This document shows positions 25,021 through 33,492 of a stretch of DNA of 64,000 bases, piece after piece (position 1 is the first letter of the stretch; each line of letters starts with the position of its first letter). Position numbers and translations under genes: made by a program. Source of the DNA: an uncultured Vicinamibacterales bacterium. GTDB lineage: Bacteria > Acidobacteriota > Vicinamibacteria > Vicinamibacterales > UBA8438. The notes beneath the pieces were generated by a model. That model was not told the origin of the DNA and searched no databases. It saw nothing but the letters and a program-made list of their open reading frames with translations. Location of the stretch: assembly GCA_958295905.1 (NCBI GenBank), contig OY282382.1, positions 620,001 through 684,000 on the forward strand. The letters run 5' to 3'.

Positions 25021-25998
25021 ATGGCAAGTACGGCGAGGCAGATCCTGACGATTGTTGCCCTGCTCTCGGTCGCCCCGGCGGGGGTTGGCGCGCAGGAAGA
25101 GAACGAGCTGGACCGCTTCATGGCGCGGGTGCTGGAACAGCAGGGGCGGAACGTCGCGCGCGGTTTGCAGTACGTGCTGGACGAACGGGCGGAGGTTCGT
25201 CTTGCGGGGCCGGATCGCGAGTTGCTGGTCCAGGGCGACTACACATGGTACGCGCGCGACGGTGTCTTCGTGCGTAGTCCGCTACGCGTCGACGGCGTCA
25301 CGATCGGGGCGGAGGAACGGAGAGCGTACGAAGCCGAGTGGTTGGAACGTGAGGGCCAGCGGCGCACGCGCCGCGCGCAGGCCGGCGAGGAAGATGCCGC
25401 GGAATCCGTCGCCGCCGATGATGCCCTGATGATGAACTGGTTGTTCGCCGGCTTGGCGGAGGAAACGGCGCAGGCGGCTTCCGACCCGGGCGACGACGAG
25501 ACGGAGCCGCGTTTCGTTGCCGACGCCTACGCTTTCGTGGATGTTCTGTTCGAATCCGGAAACTACTATCTGGTGGGGCGCGAGGTCGTGGATGGCCAGG
25601 ACGTTTTGCGCATCGAATACTACCCTGAACGGCTCGCACCGCATTCCGGCGACGATGCCGAGTCGGAGCGCGATGCCGAAATCGATTCGGCATTGAGCAA
25701 GACGCTGCTCCTGACCCTGTGGGTCGACCCGGCCCGGCACCAGATTGTGCGCTACTCGTTCGACAACCTCGGCTTCGCGTTTCTGCCGGGACGCTGGCTG
25801 GCTAGGCTGGAGGACGTCACCGCGTCGATGTCGATGCGACAGCCGTTTGCCGGTGTCTGGCTTCCCGCGCAGATTGAAATGCGGGCGGTGCTGTGGCTGG
25901 CCACGGGAAGGTACGAACTGCGCCTGGCAAGGACATTCACCAACTACCGGGAGGCGGTGACCGGCGGGCGTCTTCGCGCGGTCCCCGAGCTGCGATGA
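25021..25998 (+). CDS. exported protein of unknown function, LolA-like strands
   Basis: This 325-residue protein has a signal peptide ending GVGAQ. It contains repeated beta-type segments (VLRIEYYPE, LTLWVDPARHQIVRYSFDN, WLPAQIEMRAVLWL) that recall the outer-membrane lipoprotein-sorting fold, with an acidic linker in the middle (GDDETEP). Similarity is weak and the name is only descriptive. The stop codon overlaps the next start (ATGA), so it is translationally coupled to an Omp85-type barrel. An AT-rich stretch (cctaatatttaatagtg, 24984-25000) probably contains the promoter. Confidence 0.7.
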   Translation: MASTARQILTIVALLSVAPAGVGAQEENELDRFMARVLEQQGRNVARGLQYVLDERAEVRLAGPDRELLVQGDYTWYARDGVFVRSPLRVDGVTIGAEERRAYEAEWLEREGQRRTRRAQAGEEDAAESVAADDALMMNWLFAGLAEETAQAASDPGDDETEPRFVADAYAFVDVLFESGNYYLVGREVVDGQDVLRIEYYPERLAPHSGDDAESERDAEIDSALSKTLLLTLWVDPARHQIVRYSFDNLGFAFLPGRWLARLEDVTASMSMRQPFAGVWLPAQIEMRAVLWLATGRYELRLARTFTNYREAVTGGRLRAVPELR

Positions 25999-27227
25999 TG
26001 CCGCTTCTCGCGACACTGCGGCGCGTACGTGCCGGCGTACTCGGTGCGGCGCTGTCGCTTGGCGCGGCTGCCTACGCGACGGCGGCGACGGAGACGATTG
26101 CCGAGATTCGGATACATGGCAACCACTCCATACCGGACGACGAGGTGGTGGAGCTCGCCGGCGTCGCGGTGGGCGACGTCGTTGGCCCAAAGTTGTTGGA
26201 TGCCGTTGACCGCCGACTGACGGACAGCGGTCGCTTCGAGACGGTCGAGGTACACAAGCGTTATCGGTCGCTGACCGCAACAGACCGGATCGCGTTGGTT
26301 ATCGTGGTTCGCGAGAGACCGCCTGCACGGTTCGCCGACTGGTTGTTCCTGCCCATCCTGCGCTACGAGGAGGGGTACGGCACTTCCTACGGCATGCGCT
26401 TCAGCCTCGTTGACGTTCCCGGACCGGACGGTCGGTTCTCCGTTCCGGTGACGTGGGGAGGCGACCGTCGTACGGCGTTCGAGGTGGAGAATCCACTCGG
26501 AGACGGGGCGCTCGGCCGTCTGCGCGGCGGCGGGTCGTCCGGTCGGCGGATGCATCCGTACTTCGAGATCGAGGATCGCCGATCACGGGTGTGGGGCGGT
26601 CTCAATCACGATCTCGTCTCCGGCGTGCGCGTCGACGTGGAGGCAGCCTGGGAGGAGGTCGTCTTCGGGGAGTGGGCGCACCGGCTGAGGCGGATGGCCG
26701 TCGGCTTGGAGTACGACAGCCTTTCCAGCAATTTCCCACGCGACGACGTGAAGCTGCGCGCCGCGGTGGAGCGGCTGTCGGGCGATGGACATCCGGCTGC
26801 CATCTTCCGCCCGCAGGTTGACGTGCAGGCGTTCAAGGGCATGGGCGGACAGGTGGTACTGGCTGCGCGCGTGCTGTACGAGGGCGCCTCGGCACCGCTG
26901 CAGCCGTACGAGCAGTCGCTGCTCGGCGGTGTCGGCACACTGCGCGGGTGGAAGTTCGGCTCGCGGGTGGGTGACCGCCTGCTGGCCACGTCGGTTGAGC
27001 TGCGTCTGCCGATGAATTCTCCGTTCGCGGCGGGCAAGACGGGACTCCGCCTCTTTTACGACACGGGGGCCGTCTGGAACGTCGGAGCCGTGCGCGGCCC
27101 GTTGCTGGAAGGCGTCGGCATAGGCGTGTTTCTGTCCATTCCGATATTCGGCACCGTGCAGTTCGACGTCGGACACGACCTCCGCGGCGGCGTGGTGGTG
27201 CACAGTACGGCCGGGTTCGGCTTCTGA
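25995..27227 (+). CDS. Omp85/BamA-family outer-membrane barrel with one POTRA domain
   Basis: The 410-residue protein begins at ATG 25995, overlapping the previous stop. After a signal peptide comes one POTRA domain (ETIAEIRIHGNHSIPDDEVV to LVIVVRERP). The barrel follows with the surface-antigen signature LLGGVGTLRGW, then VELRLPM and a last strand ending HSTAGFGF, whose terminal Phe suits BAM recognition. Essential BamA has five POTRA domains and is twice as long; this short form resembles TamA/FhaC-like or patatin-associated barrels. The coupled upstream protein may be its periplasmic partner or cargo. Confidence 0.82.
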   Translation: MMPLLATLRRVRAGVLGAALSLGAAAYATAATETIAEIRIHGNHSIPDDEVVELAGVAVGDVVGPKLLDAVDRRLTDSGRFETVEVHKRYRSLTATDRIALVIVVRERPPARFADWLFLPILRYEEGYGTSYGMRFSLVDVPGPDGRFSVPVTWGGDRRTAFEVENPLGDGALGRLRGGGSSGRRMHPYFEIEDRRSRVWGGLNHDLVSGVRVDVEAAWEEVVFGEWAHRLRRMAVGLEYDSLSSNFPRDDVKLRAAVERLSGDGHPAAIFRPQVDVQAFKGMGGQVVLAARVLYEGASAPLQPYEQSLLGGVGTLRGWKFGSRVGDRLLATSVELRLPMNSPFAAGKTGLRLFYDTGAVWNVGAVRGPLLEGVGIGVFLSIPIFGTVQFDVGHDLRGGVVVHSTAGFGF

Positions 27228-27595
27228 AGCGGATGCGCGTGGACCGTCTCGGCATCTGTATCGCCGCGGCAGGGGCATCTGGATCCGTGGTCATGCGGCG
27301 TTCGGGCTTCGCCCCGCGCTCATGAACGTTGAGAGTGTTCCCAATCCCCGGCGCGTCCCAGCGGCCCGTCACATTATAATTTTCGCATAGACGGACTTGA
27401 GTCGAATGATGTAGTGCTCCGTGCGAAGGCGCCATTCCTCAGCAGGTGCCGCCCGGCAAACTGTCGCTCCAGCCGGTAGCAGTCGGAGCGGACGATGGAG
27501 GCAACGACATCGCCGGAAGCACGATGACCCCAATATTTATTCGTGACGCCGCACTCGACGGCCCCGAGTGGCCGGCCTCACGGAAGGAGATCGTC
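27228..27595. other. intergenic region with AT-rich islands
   Basis: It contains a small hairpin gggcttcgcccc (about 27305-27316) that could end the preceding operon, and AT-rich patches cattataattttcgcatag (27372-27391) and ccaatatttattcgtgac (27531-27548) that stand out in this GC-rich DNA and may hold promoters for the gene at 27596. The last bases are a good ribosome site, aaggagatcgtc. Confidence 0.45.
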
Positions 27596-28078
27596 ATGAA
27601 GCGGGCGCAAAAGATCGGCGGCGGCGTGCTGTTCGTCGCCGCGGTGGGACTCGGGGGGCTGCTCGGCGCCACCGGGACCGGTCGAGCGGCGGACCCCGCG
27701 TCGCTGACGGCCCTCGATCCGACGTTCGCGGGTCCGGCGCGCGCCGCGCAGGACCGTGGTGCAGGGGACCCGGAACGGGTGGTCTTCCGCTGGGTGGGGA
27801 CCACCGCGCACGCTTGGGGAGCCTGGGTCACGGCCGGGGCCTCCGTCGAGGACTGGGTCGAGCAGGCCATCGCGCTGTGCGCCGGGGAGGAGTTCTGCGA
27901 GGTCAACATCTTCGAGGGGCCCGAGCACGCGACGCACGAGATTCCGGTGCCCGAGGCGAACCGGGACGGCCTGAAATGGGTCCTGCGATACCGGCGCCGC
28001 GAGACGCCCCGCGTCGTGGTCGAAGAGGCGCAGGCCGAGCCGGGACGCGAGCTCCGCACGTGGACCTTCGATCGATGA
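27596..28078 (+). CDS. small secreted protein of unknown function
   Basis: ATG 27596 follows aaggaga. The 160-residue product has an N-terminal hydrophobic segment (GGGVLFVAAVGLGGLLGA). The mature part includes VFRWVGTTAHAWGAWVTAG, a pair of cysteines (ALCAGEEFCEVNIFE) that could form a disulfide, and a basic C-terminus. No family is recognised. It stands alone between an AT-rich upstream region and a convergent gene. Confidence 0.65.
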   Translation: MKRAQKIGGGVLFVAAVGLGGLLGATGTGRAADPASLTALDPTFAGPARAAQDRGAGDPERVVFRWVGTTAHAWGAWVTAGASVEDWVEQAIALCAGEEFCEVNIFEGPEHATHEIPVPEANRDGLKWVLRYRRRETPRVVVEEAQAEPGRELRTWTFDR

Positions 28079-28092
28079 GCGCGGGGCCTCCC

Positions 28093-28106
28093 GCCCCGTC
28101 AGGGGC
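28093..28106 (+). terminator. possible terminator hairpin
   Basis: GCCCC-GTCA-GGGGC forms a perfect five-base stem 14 bases after the stop codon. It is the same stem-loop as the second hairpin of repeat B. There is no T-run, so intrinsic termination is uncertain. Confidence 0.35.
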
Positions 28107-28219
28107 ACGAGCTCCTTGAGCGGCTCCTCACGTCGCAGGTGTTCGGACGGGTCGCCCAGGCGACGCGACATCACCGGCCGGAACCGGGGCGCGCGGATCA
28201 AAGGAAGAGCTGCCAAGGG

Positions 28220-28585
28220 TCACGTGCCCCGCCGCCGCGGGCCGCGACGGACCTTCGCGTTCTTCTCGACACGGAGCTTCCACGCGGTGCGAAGCGCGCC
28301 CGCCAGGGTCTCCTCGTCGGCGGCGGCGAGGCGGATGTGGGTCATGCCCATGCGTCCCCAGCCGCCGGCGATCGGCACGAAGACGTCGGGCGCCTCGCCG
28401 ACGAACATCGCCTGGACCTCCGGCGTGAGCACGAGGTTGCCGTAGCCCTGCGCCTCGGAGGCGAGGGTGGCGAAGATCCGGCCGCCGACGCGGAAGTCCG
28501 GCGCGCCCATGTGCGAGCGCTCCTCGGCCCCGTCGAGGCCGAGCGCGATCCGGCGGAAGTCGTCGGCGGTCGTCACGGCGCCCAT
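28220..28585 (-). CDS. MmcQ/YjbR-family protein
   Basis: This 121-residue cytoplasmic protein starts at ATG 28583-28585 (minus). It shows the family pattern: FRRIALGLDGAEERSHMG, FRVGGRIFATL, LTPEVQAMFVG and a WGRMGMTHIRL strand before the C-terminal helix (ETLAGALRTAWKLR). YjbR proteins adopt a CyaY-like fold with DNA- or protein-binding proposals but no proven role. Length is typical. Two copies of repeat A lie 56 bases upstream of the start. Confidence 0.82.
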   Translation of the reverse strand: MGAVTTADDFRRIALGLDGAEERSHMGAPDFRVGGRIFATLASEAQGYGNLVLTPEVQAMFVGEAPDVFVPIAGGWGRMGMTHIRLAAADEETLAGALRTAWKLRVEKNAKVRRGPRRRGT

Positions 28586-28640
28586 CCCCGCAGGTTGGCG
28601 GCGGCTCGTCCGGGCCTCACCGCGCGTCCGGCGAAGGCCA

Positions 28641-28810
28641 AGGCGTCTGCGCCGTAGAACGGCGCGGATTCCTGGAGGGTGGGTTGGGGCGGCAATCGGA
28701 GCCGCAGGCGACGATTTCCGGGCCAGGCGTCTGCGCCGTAGAACGGCGCGGACTCCTGGAGGGTTGGTTGGGCGGTGAGCGGAGCCGCAGGCGACGCTCT
28801 CCGGGCTAGG
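28641..28810 (+). repeat. palindromic repeat A, two tandem copies (A1, A2)
   Basis: Copies at 28641-28724 and 28725-28810 share gtctgcgccgtagaacggcg, continuing cggattcctgg or cggactcctgg, then ggttgg and gcaggcgacg. GTCTGCGCCG-TAGAA-CGGCGCGGAT/C forms a near-perfect hairpin. Other copies are at 31445, 32829 and 61832, all in the same orientation. Confidence 0.9.
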
Positions 28811-29131
28811 CGGACGGCCTCCGCCTCGGCCGAGCAGATCGTCGTCATGACCCCCACCGACGGGTATTCCAGGCGGCGACAACGCGGACGGGGATGGCGG
28901 GCGCGCTCGATCTGGCGCGCTTCTTCGCCGCGCGGCCCCGGCGGGATCGGCCGCGCACCATCAAGTTTCATCACGGCGGTCCCCCTCCGGTCCGATCACG
29001 CCGCCGGCCGCCGTTGACGAAACGTCACGCCTGTCGGCGTATGATCTGGCAGGTCGAGGCACCCGGATCTTCGAGTCTGTCCGGGGGGCCCGGCGGTTGC
29101 CTGGTCCGTATCCGACCCTGACGAGGGCTGC
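28811..29131. other. intergenic region
   Basis: About 320 bases with no gene I can support; frames on both strands read as low-complexity arginine- and proline-rich sequence. The end provides a weak ribosome site (gagggctgc) for the gene at 29132. Confidence 0.45.
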
Positions 29132-29626
29132 ATGTCGAAGAAGACGACGCTGTATTTCGTTCTCGGTGTGGTGGTCGGCTTGGCGGCGGCGGCATACGCC
29201 GCCACGGCGCCCTACGAGCGATTCCCCGGCGTGGTGATAGGCGGCGAACTGACGCCGCCGCCCGCGGACTGGAACACCGTCAACGACCACGGCGTGGTGT
29301 TCCTCAAGCTCGCCGGGTTCCCGCCGTTCGTCATCCGCATCGTGTACTCGACCGACGACGGCGGGATCATCACGGCCACCCGGCCCGACGGCGGCTACTG
29401 GGCCGGGCGGGTGCGGGGCGGGCGGCGGGACGGGTGGATCCGTCTCGGCGACGAGACCTATGCGCTCACCGCGACCGAGATCGCCGGCGACGAGCGGATC
29501 CCCTATCTCGAGAACTACGGCGCGAAGAACGGCATGCGCATGGGGTACGACTTCGACGGCGAGATCGTCCCCAGCGTCAACGAGCCGCTCCACACGTGGG
29601 AAGTGTTCTACTGGACGCCCAGGTAG
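29132..29626 (+). CDS. membrane-anchored split-barrel-like protein (paralogue of 22806)
   Basis: The 164-residue protein begins with one membrane span (LYFVLGVVVGLAAAAYAA). Its soluble part parallels the protein at 22806-23372: PGVVIGGELTPPPADWNTVND, a beta segment VIRIVYSTDDGGIITAT, GGYWAGRVRG, then WIRLGDETYALTATEI. The cysteines of the paralogue are absent here. A split-barrel fold with a cofactor-binding role is plausible but unproven. Three repeat B units follow the stop codon. Confidence 0.7.
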   Translation: MSKKTTLYFVLGVVVGLAAAAYAATAPYERFPGVVIGGELTPPPADWNTVNDHGVVFLKLAGFPPFVIRIVYSTDDGGIITATRPDGGYWAGRVRGGRRDGWIRLGDETYALTATEIAGDERIPYLENYGAKNGMRMGYDFDGEIVPSVNEPLHTWEVFYWTPR

Positions 29627-29678
29627 CCTGCCCCGCCGGACGCCCGGCCCCCGCCGACCCGGGCTGGGACCTGTGTCG

Positions 29679-29892
29679 GCAGAAAAGTTCGCGCAAAGCA
29701 AAACTTCCCACGCGCCCCGTCAGGGGCGCAACGCCGCTGCGCTCCGCGTCGGCATCCTGGAACCCCGCCGGCCCGGCTGGGGCCTCGCAACGCAGAAGTT
29801 TCGCGCGGGCGAAACCGCCAACACGCCCCGTCAACAGGATCCCCCGCGCAGAAGTTTCGCGCCAGCGAAACTTCCAACGCGCCCCGTCAGGG
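29679..29892 (+). repeat. palindromic repeat B, copies B3, B4 and B5
   Basis: B3 is at 29679-29730, B4 at 29791-29834 and B5 at 29848-29892. B5 gives the clearest folding: GAAGTTTCGC-GCCA-GCGAAACTTC and then GCGCCCC-GTCA-GGGGCGC. B3 keeps the second stem; B4 has lost it. B5 overlaps the stop codon of the convergent minus-strand gene. Confidence 0.9.
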
Positions 29893-30948
29893 GCGCGCCG
29901 CCGCCTCCTGGAGCTCGATGTTGCGATAGACCTCCTGGATGTGCCGGATGTCGTGGTTGCCCTCGTGGCAGGCGTACTCGTACATCGGCCCCTCGGTGGA
30001 CATCAACGGAATCTCGGCGCTCCACGGCCGGTCCCAGGTGGCCGGGTCCTCCACCGTGAACGTGAAGTGGATCTGGTCGTCGGCCACCCGGGTGAACCGC
30101 TCCACCACCTTGAGGCCGCGGCTCGAGCCCTGCCACGCGGACTTGTCGTTGAAGTTGGAGGTCTCGACGACGAGGGTGTCGCCCTCCCAGCGCCCGCGCG
30201 AGTCGCCCGGCCAGAGACGGATGTCCTCCGGAATGGGCGGCCGCCCGTCGACCGGGATGATGCGCGGCGGGTTGTTGTTCTGCTCGGTGAAGATGACGAC
30301 GTGCGTCGGCGTCTGGAAGATCTGGTGGATGTCGTTGTAGGACGGCGGCTGCAGCGGCGGCCCGTTGTAGCCGTAGTAGATGCAGCGCTCGCTGAGGGGG
30401 CGAAGCTCGTAGCCGTCGAAGGGCCCCCGGTCGCCGCGCGCCGCGCGCCGCGCCGCCGCCCGCGCCCGGGCTTCCTCGGTGCGCGGGGGAATCCGGCCGT
30501 TCGGCGGGTCGACGATCAGCGACGTGCGCCGGGTCGACAACCCCTTCGGCACCCGGGTGGCGAGCCAGATGGCATTGTCGTAGTGGACGTAGGACTCGTC
30601 GCGGTGGGTCTGGTCGAGTACCCGCTCGCGCTCCTCGGGATCGGCGATCTCGATGACGAAGCGGGCCAGCGGGTCGGCCCCGTCGACCGTCAACTGCGAC
30701 TGGAGCTGCGCGAACTCTTCCTCGGTGTAGAAGGCCTTGTCGCCCAGATATTCCGGGCGCTCCATCGGCGTGAAGGTCTGGGTGGTCCAGTAGCCCTGCA
30801 GGTCGGGCTGGCCGTCCGCCAGACGAGGCACCTCCCAGTCCGCATCCGCGTCCGGGGCGCTCTGCGACTGGCTCTGGGCGAAGGCCGGCCCCGACGCGAG
30901 CAGGGCGACCGCGAGCACTGTGGCGACCGTTCGGAGACGATAGTCCAT
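29887..30948 (-). CDS. secreted protein of the GDTLVVET family
   Basis: ATG 30946-30948 (minus) follows aggaaggg. The 353-residue protein has a signal peptide ending AFAQS. Conserved stretches are PDLQGYWTTQTFTPMERP, RRTSLIVDPPNGRIPP, SRGRWEGDTLVVETSNFND, FTRVADDQIHFTFTVEDPAT and a last motif YEYACHEGNHDI. The paralogue at 49273-50301 shares all of these. The family is abundant in Acidobacteriota and I know no experimentally proven role; the beta-rich sequence suggests a lipocalin- or jelly-roll-like binding protein. The stop codon falls inside repeat B5. Confidence 0.75.
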   Translation of the reverse strand: MDYRLRTVATVLAVALLASGPAFAQSQSQSAPDADADWEVPRLADGQPDLQGYWTTQTFTPMERPEYLGDKAFYTEEEFAQLQSQLTVDGADPLARFVIEIADPEERERVLDQTHRDESYVHYDNAIWLATRVPKGLSTRRTSLIVDPPNGRIPPRTEEARARAAARRAARGDRGPFDGYELRPLSERCIYYGYNGPPLQPPSYNDIHQIFQTPTHVVIFTEQNNNPPRIIPVDGRPPIPEDIRLWPGDSRGRWEGDTLVVETSNFNDKSAWQGSSRGLKVVERFTRVADDQIHFTFTVEDPATWDRPWSAEIPLMSTEGPMYEYACHEGNHDIRHIQEVYRNIELQEAAARP

Positions 30949-31034
30949 CTGAAACCCTTCCTGGAAAGGCACCGTCGTTTATCGGGTACGCGCCCATGAT
31001 CGCTCAGGTCCCCGCCGTGCGCAAGCCCCCGGCC

Positions 31035-31218
31035 CAGGACCATCCCACGCTCCGCCAGAGCCGGGCGCAGGCGGCATCGTGGCGGGTCCCAGAGCTCCGG
31101 ACGGGCGGAATCGTGGATCTCACGCGACGCCGGCCGGTCGGCAAGACGGTGGCGTCCCCTCGAATCGGGGGCGGGCCGTCACGCGCCGTCAGCGTGGGAT
31201 GTTCCTGCCCCGGCCGCC
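31035..31218. repeat. dispersed repeat R, copy 2
   Basis: Second copy of the element at 3627-3812, same orientation, with matching blocks catcccacgctccgcca, cggtcggcaagacggtggcg and cccctcgaatcgggggcggg. It begins 87 bases upstream of the minus-strand start at 30948. Confidence 0.8.
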
Positions 31219-31444
31219 CCGCGGTCCCTCGGGATGGGCCCCGCGTTGCGGCGAGCCGTCCGGGAGCCCAACGGGCGGCAGGGCGCCGGCGGGCTGACGG
31301 ACGCCCGTGCGAACAAGGCGTGACGCGAAAGCCTGTGTTGGGGGCCGCAACTTGCCGGAGCAAGAACCCCGCTTGGGCGAACCGCGCAGTCCGGCCGGAT
31401 GCAGGCGCGGTCGAATGCAGCGGCGGAGCCTTCCGCCGGGGCGC

Positions 31445-31529
31445 CAGGCGTCTGCGCCATAGAACGGCGCGGACTCCTGGAGGTTGGTTGGACGGCAATC
31501 GGAGCCGCCGTCGACGATTTCCGGGCTAA
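31445..31529 (+). repeat. palindromic repeat A, copy A3
   Basis: It reads aggcgtctgcgccatagaac, continuing ggcgcggactcctgg, and ends 33 bases before the start codon of the hydrolase gene at 31563. Confidence 0.88.
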
Positions 31530-31562
31530 GATCGGCAATCACGCAGCGACAGGAGACGACCC

Positions 31563-32594
31563 ATGACCATTGAACGCCCCACCCCTTTCGCGCGCATCGC
31601 GCTGACACTGGCGGCCGTGCTGGCCCTCGCGCCGACGGGCGCGGTCTCGGCGCAGTCCCATCGCCCACCGCCCGAGCCGCCGGCCGAGTGGGGACCGATC
31701 TCGATCAACCTCGAGGGGTACGAGTACCCGCACCCGGTCGAGTTCATGAACTTCCGGGTCTTCGGCCAGGACGTGCGCATCGCCTACATGGACGTCGCGC
31801 CGACGGGGCCGGCGAACGGCCGCGCCGTCGTCCTCCACCACGGCGGCAGCTACTACGGCTGGTACTGGGAGAGCCAGATCGAGGCCCTCGCCGCCGTCGG
31901 CTACCGGGTCGTGGTGAAGGACCGGCTCGGCTGGGGGAAGTCGTCGAAGCCCATCCTGCCGTACAGCATGAGCCTGCACGCCTCGAACACGGCCCGGCTC
32001 ATGGAGCACCTCGGCATCGCCGAGGCGGCCATCGTCGGGCACTCCATCGGGGGGCAGATGGCGACCCGGTTCGCCTTCCTCTATCCGGAGAAGACGACGC
32101 ATCTGGTGACCGTCAACCAGATCGGCCTGACCGACCGGCGCGCGGGGCGCGGGTTCCGTCCGTTCGACGGCGGGATCGACGCCGACCCGGACCTGCAGGC
32201 CGCCTACGAGGCGGACGTCCGGACCGACACGCGGCGCTACGTGGAGTGGAAGCCCGAATTCATCGACCACCTCCGGATCCGCCACGGCCAGCGGCTGAGC
32301 GGCGACTGGCCGCGGCTGGCATACGTGCGCCGGCTCGGCGGCAACCTGCGCTCGATGGACACGGTGGTCAACGACTGGCCCCACATCCAGACCAGGACGC
32401 TGATCCTCGGCGGCGAAGTCGACGGACCTGACTTCCCCGACAACGCGCGGCGGGCGGCCGAAATCCTGCCCAACGGCGAGGTCTTTCTCATCCCCGACGT
32501 TGGCCACAACCCCCACGAGGAGGTGCCCGACATCGTCAACGCCGAGCTGATCCGCTTTCTCGGCACCGACCCCGCCACGACGGAGGGGCAATGA
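31563..32594 (+). CDS. secreted alpha/beta hydrolase
   Basis: ATG 31563 follows acaggaga. The 343-residue enzyme has a signal peptide ending AVSAQ, then an alpha/beta-hydrolase fold: oxyanion motif LHHGGSYYG, DRLGWGKSSKP, nucleophile elbow VGHSIGG with Ser161, and a C-terminal GGEVDG and DVGHNPHEE supplying the acid and histidine. All triad positions look intact. It resembles carboxylic-ester or C-C bond hydrolases; the substrate is unknown. Repeat A3 occupies its leader. It is the last ordinary gene before the defence island. Confidence 0.85.
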   Translation: MTIERPTPFARIALTLAAVLALAPTGAVSAQSHRPPPEPPAEWGPISINLEGYEYPHPVEFMNFRVFGQDVRIAYMDVAPTGPANGRAVVLHHGGSYYGWYWESQIEALAAVGYRVVVKDRLGWGKSSKPILPYSMSLHASNTARLMEHLGIAEAAIVGHSIGGQMATRFAFLYPEKTTHLVTVNQIGLTDRRAGRGFRPFDGGIDADPDLQAAYEADVRTDTRRYVEWKPEFIDHLRIRHGQRLSGDWPRLAYVRRLGGNLRSMDTVVNDWPHIQTRTLILGGEVDGPDFPDNARRAAEILPNGEVFLIPDVGHNPHEEVPDIVNAELIRFLGTDPATTEGQ

Positions 32595-32687
32595 GGGACG
32601 CGGCGTGAGACACCCCCGTTGAACGAAGATCCATTGCTCAACCCTACGCCCCGAGAGTGAAGGGGGCCGACTACACGTACCCCCGAG

Positions 32688-32785
32688 CACCGGCGACGCG
32701 CGGACTCGACGGACGTCTCGATGAGGGTGCTGGCGACCTACAACCTACGTGCCCGCCGAACACCGCCGACGCGCGGACTCGACGG
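32688..32785 (+). repeat. 25-bp direct repeat pair
   Basis: The sequence gacgcgcggactcgacgg and its left flank occur at 32688-32712 and 32761-32785 with one mismatch. They lie upstream of the defence island, next to repeat A4. Confidence 0.8.
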
Positions 32786-32828
32786 GTCTTGGCGAACGGC
32801 GGTCGGTCAGCCCCCAGGCTGCGCCGGC

Positions 32829-32915
32829 CAGGAGTCTGCGCCGTAGAACGGCGCGGACTCCTGGCGGGTTGGTTGGGCGGCCATCGGAGCCGTAGGCGAC
32901 GATCTCCGGGCCAGG
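32829..32915 (+). repeat. palindromic repeat A, copy A4
   Basis: It starts ccaggagtctgcgccgtaga and has the full hairpin GAGTCTGCGCCG-TAGAA-CGGCGCGGACTC. It lies 92 bases upstream of brxF and may mark the left edge of the island. Confidence 0.9.
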
Positions 32916-33006
32916 CTGCGCCGGGATGAGGGCGGAATCGTCAACCACGGCAACGACTTCCAGCCCAGCCGCATAGATAGAGCCGCCCAAGCCCGGCTTG
33001 AGAGCC

Positions 33007-33492
33007 ATGTCCGATGGTCTTTCCCAGAAGGTGCTTGCCCGAATCGACGGCGCCGGGGCGCTGTATCACCGGCTGATCCTCGTTGCCGCCCCGAGCGGAT
33101 CGGGCAAGACCGAGGCTCTGCGGGAAGTTGCGGAGAGCACGGGGGCACGCCTGGTCAACGTCAACCTGGAGCTGTCGCGCCGGCTCCTCGAGCTCACCGA
33201 GCGCGAGCGGGCGCTTCGGTTGCCTGACCTGCTCGACGAGGTCGTGGGCAGGAACGAGCCGCTGGTGCTGCTCGACAACATCGAAATCCTGTTCGACGCC
33301 TCGTTCGGGCAGGATCCGCTTCGCCTCCTGCAAGGCGCGTCCCGGAACCGCACCCTCGTGGCGACCTGGAACGGGACGCTGGAGAACGACTACCTGAGCT
33401 ACGCGGCGCCGGAACACACCGAGTACCGGCGGTACTCGCGCGATGCGCGCGGCGATCTGCTGATCGTCTGTCCAGACGCCGTGAGCCCATGA
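33007..33492 (+). CDS. brxF: BREX-3-type P-loop protein BrxF
   Basis: This 161-residue protein has a Walker A motif PSGSGKT (residues about 29-35) and a Walker B-like strand [13 protein letters not shown]. Its small size, the text [19 protein letters not shown] and its place at the head of a brxC-pglX-pglZ operon fit BrxF of BREX type 3 systems, whose role in defence is not settled. The stop codon overlaps a possible start of brxC (ATGA), showing translational coupling. No strong ribosome site is visible. Upstream lie repeat A4 and a direct repeat pair. Confidence 0.78.
   Translation: MSDGLSQKVLARIDGAGALYHRLILVAAPSGSGKTEALREVAESTGARLVNVNLELSRRLLELTERERALRLPDLLDEVVGRNEPLVLLDNIEILFDASFGQDPLRLLQGASRNRTLVATWNGTLENDYLSYAAPEHTEYRRYSRDARGDLLIVCPDAVSP

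Noticed and set aside
27233-27325. 30-codon frame after the Omp85 gene
   Set aside because: Short, no ribosome site, contains a hairpin more likely to be a terminator.
28641-28810. Tandem repeat A units considered as a CRISPR array
   Set aside because: The units abut directly with no spacers, and single copies occur elsewhere.
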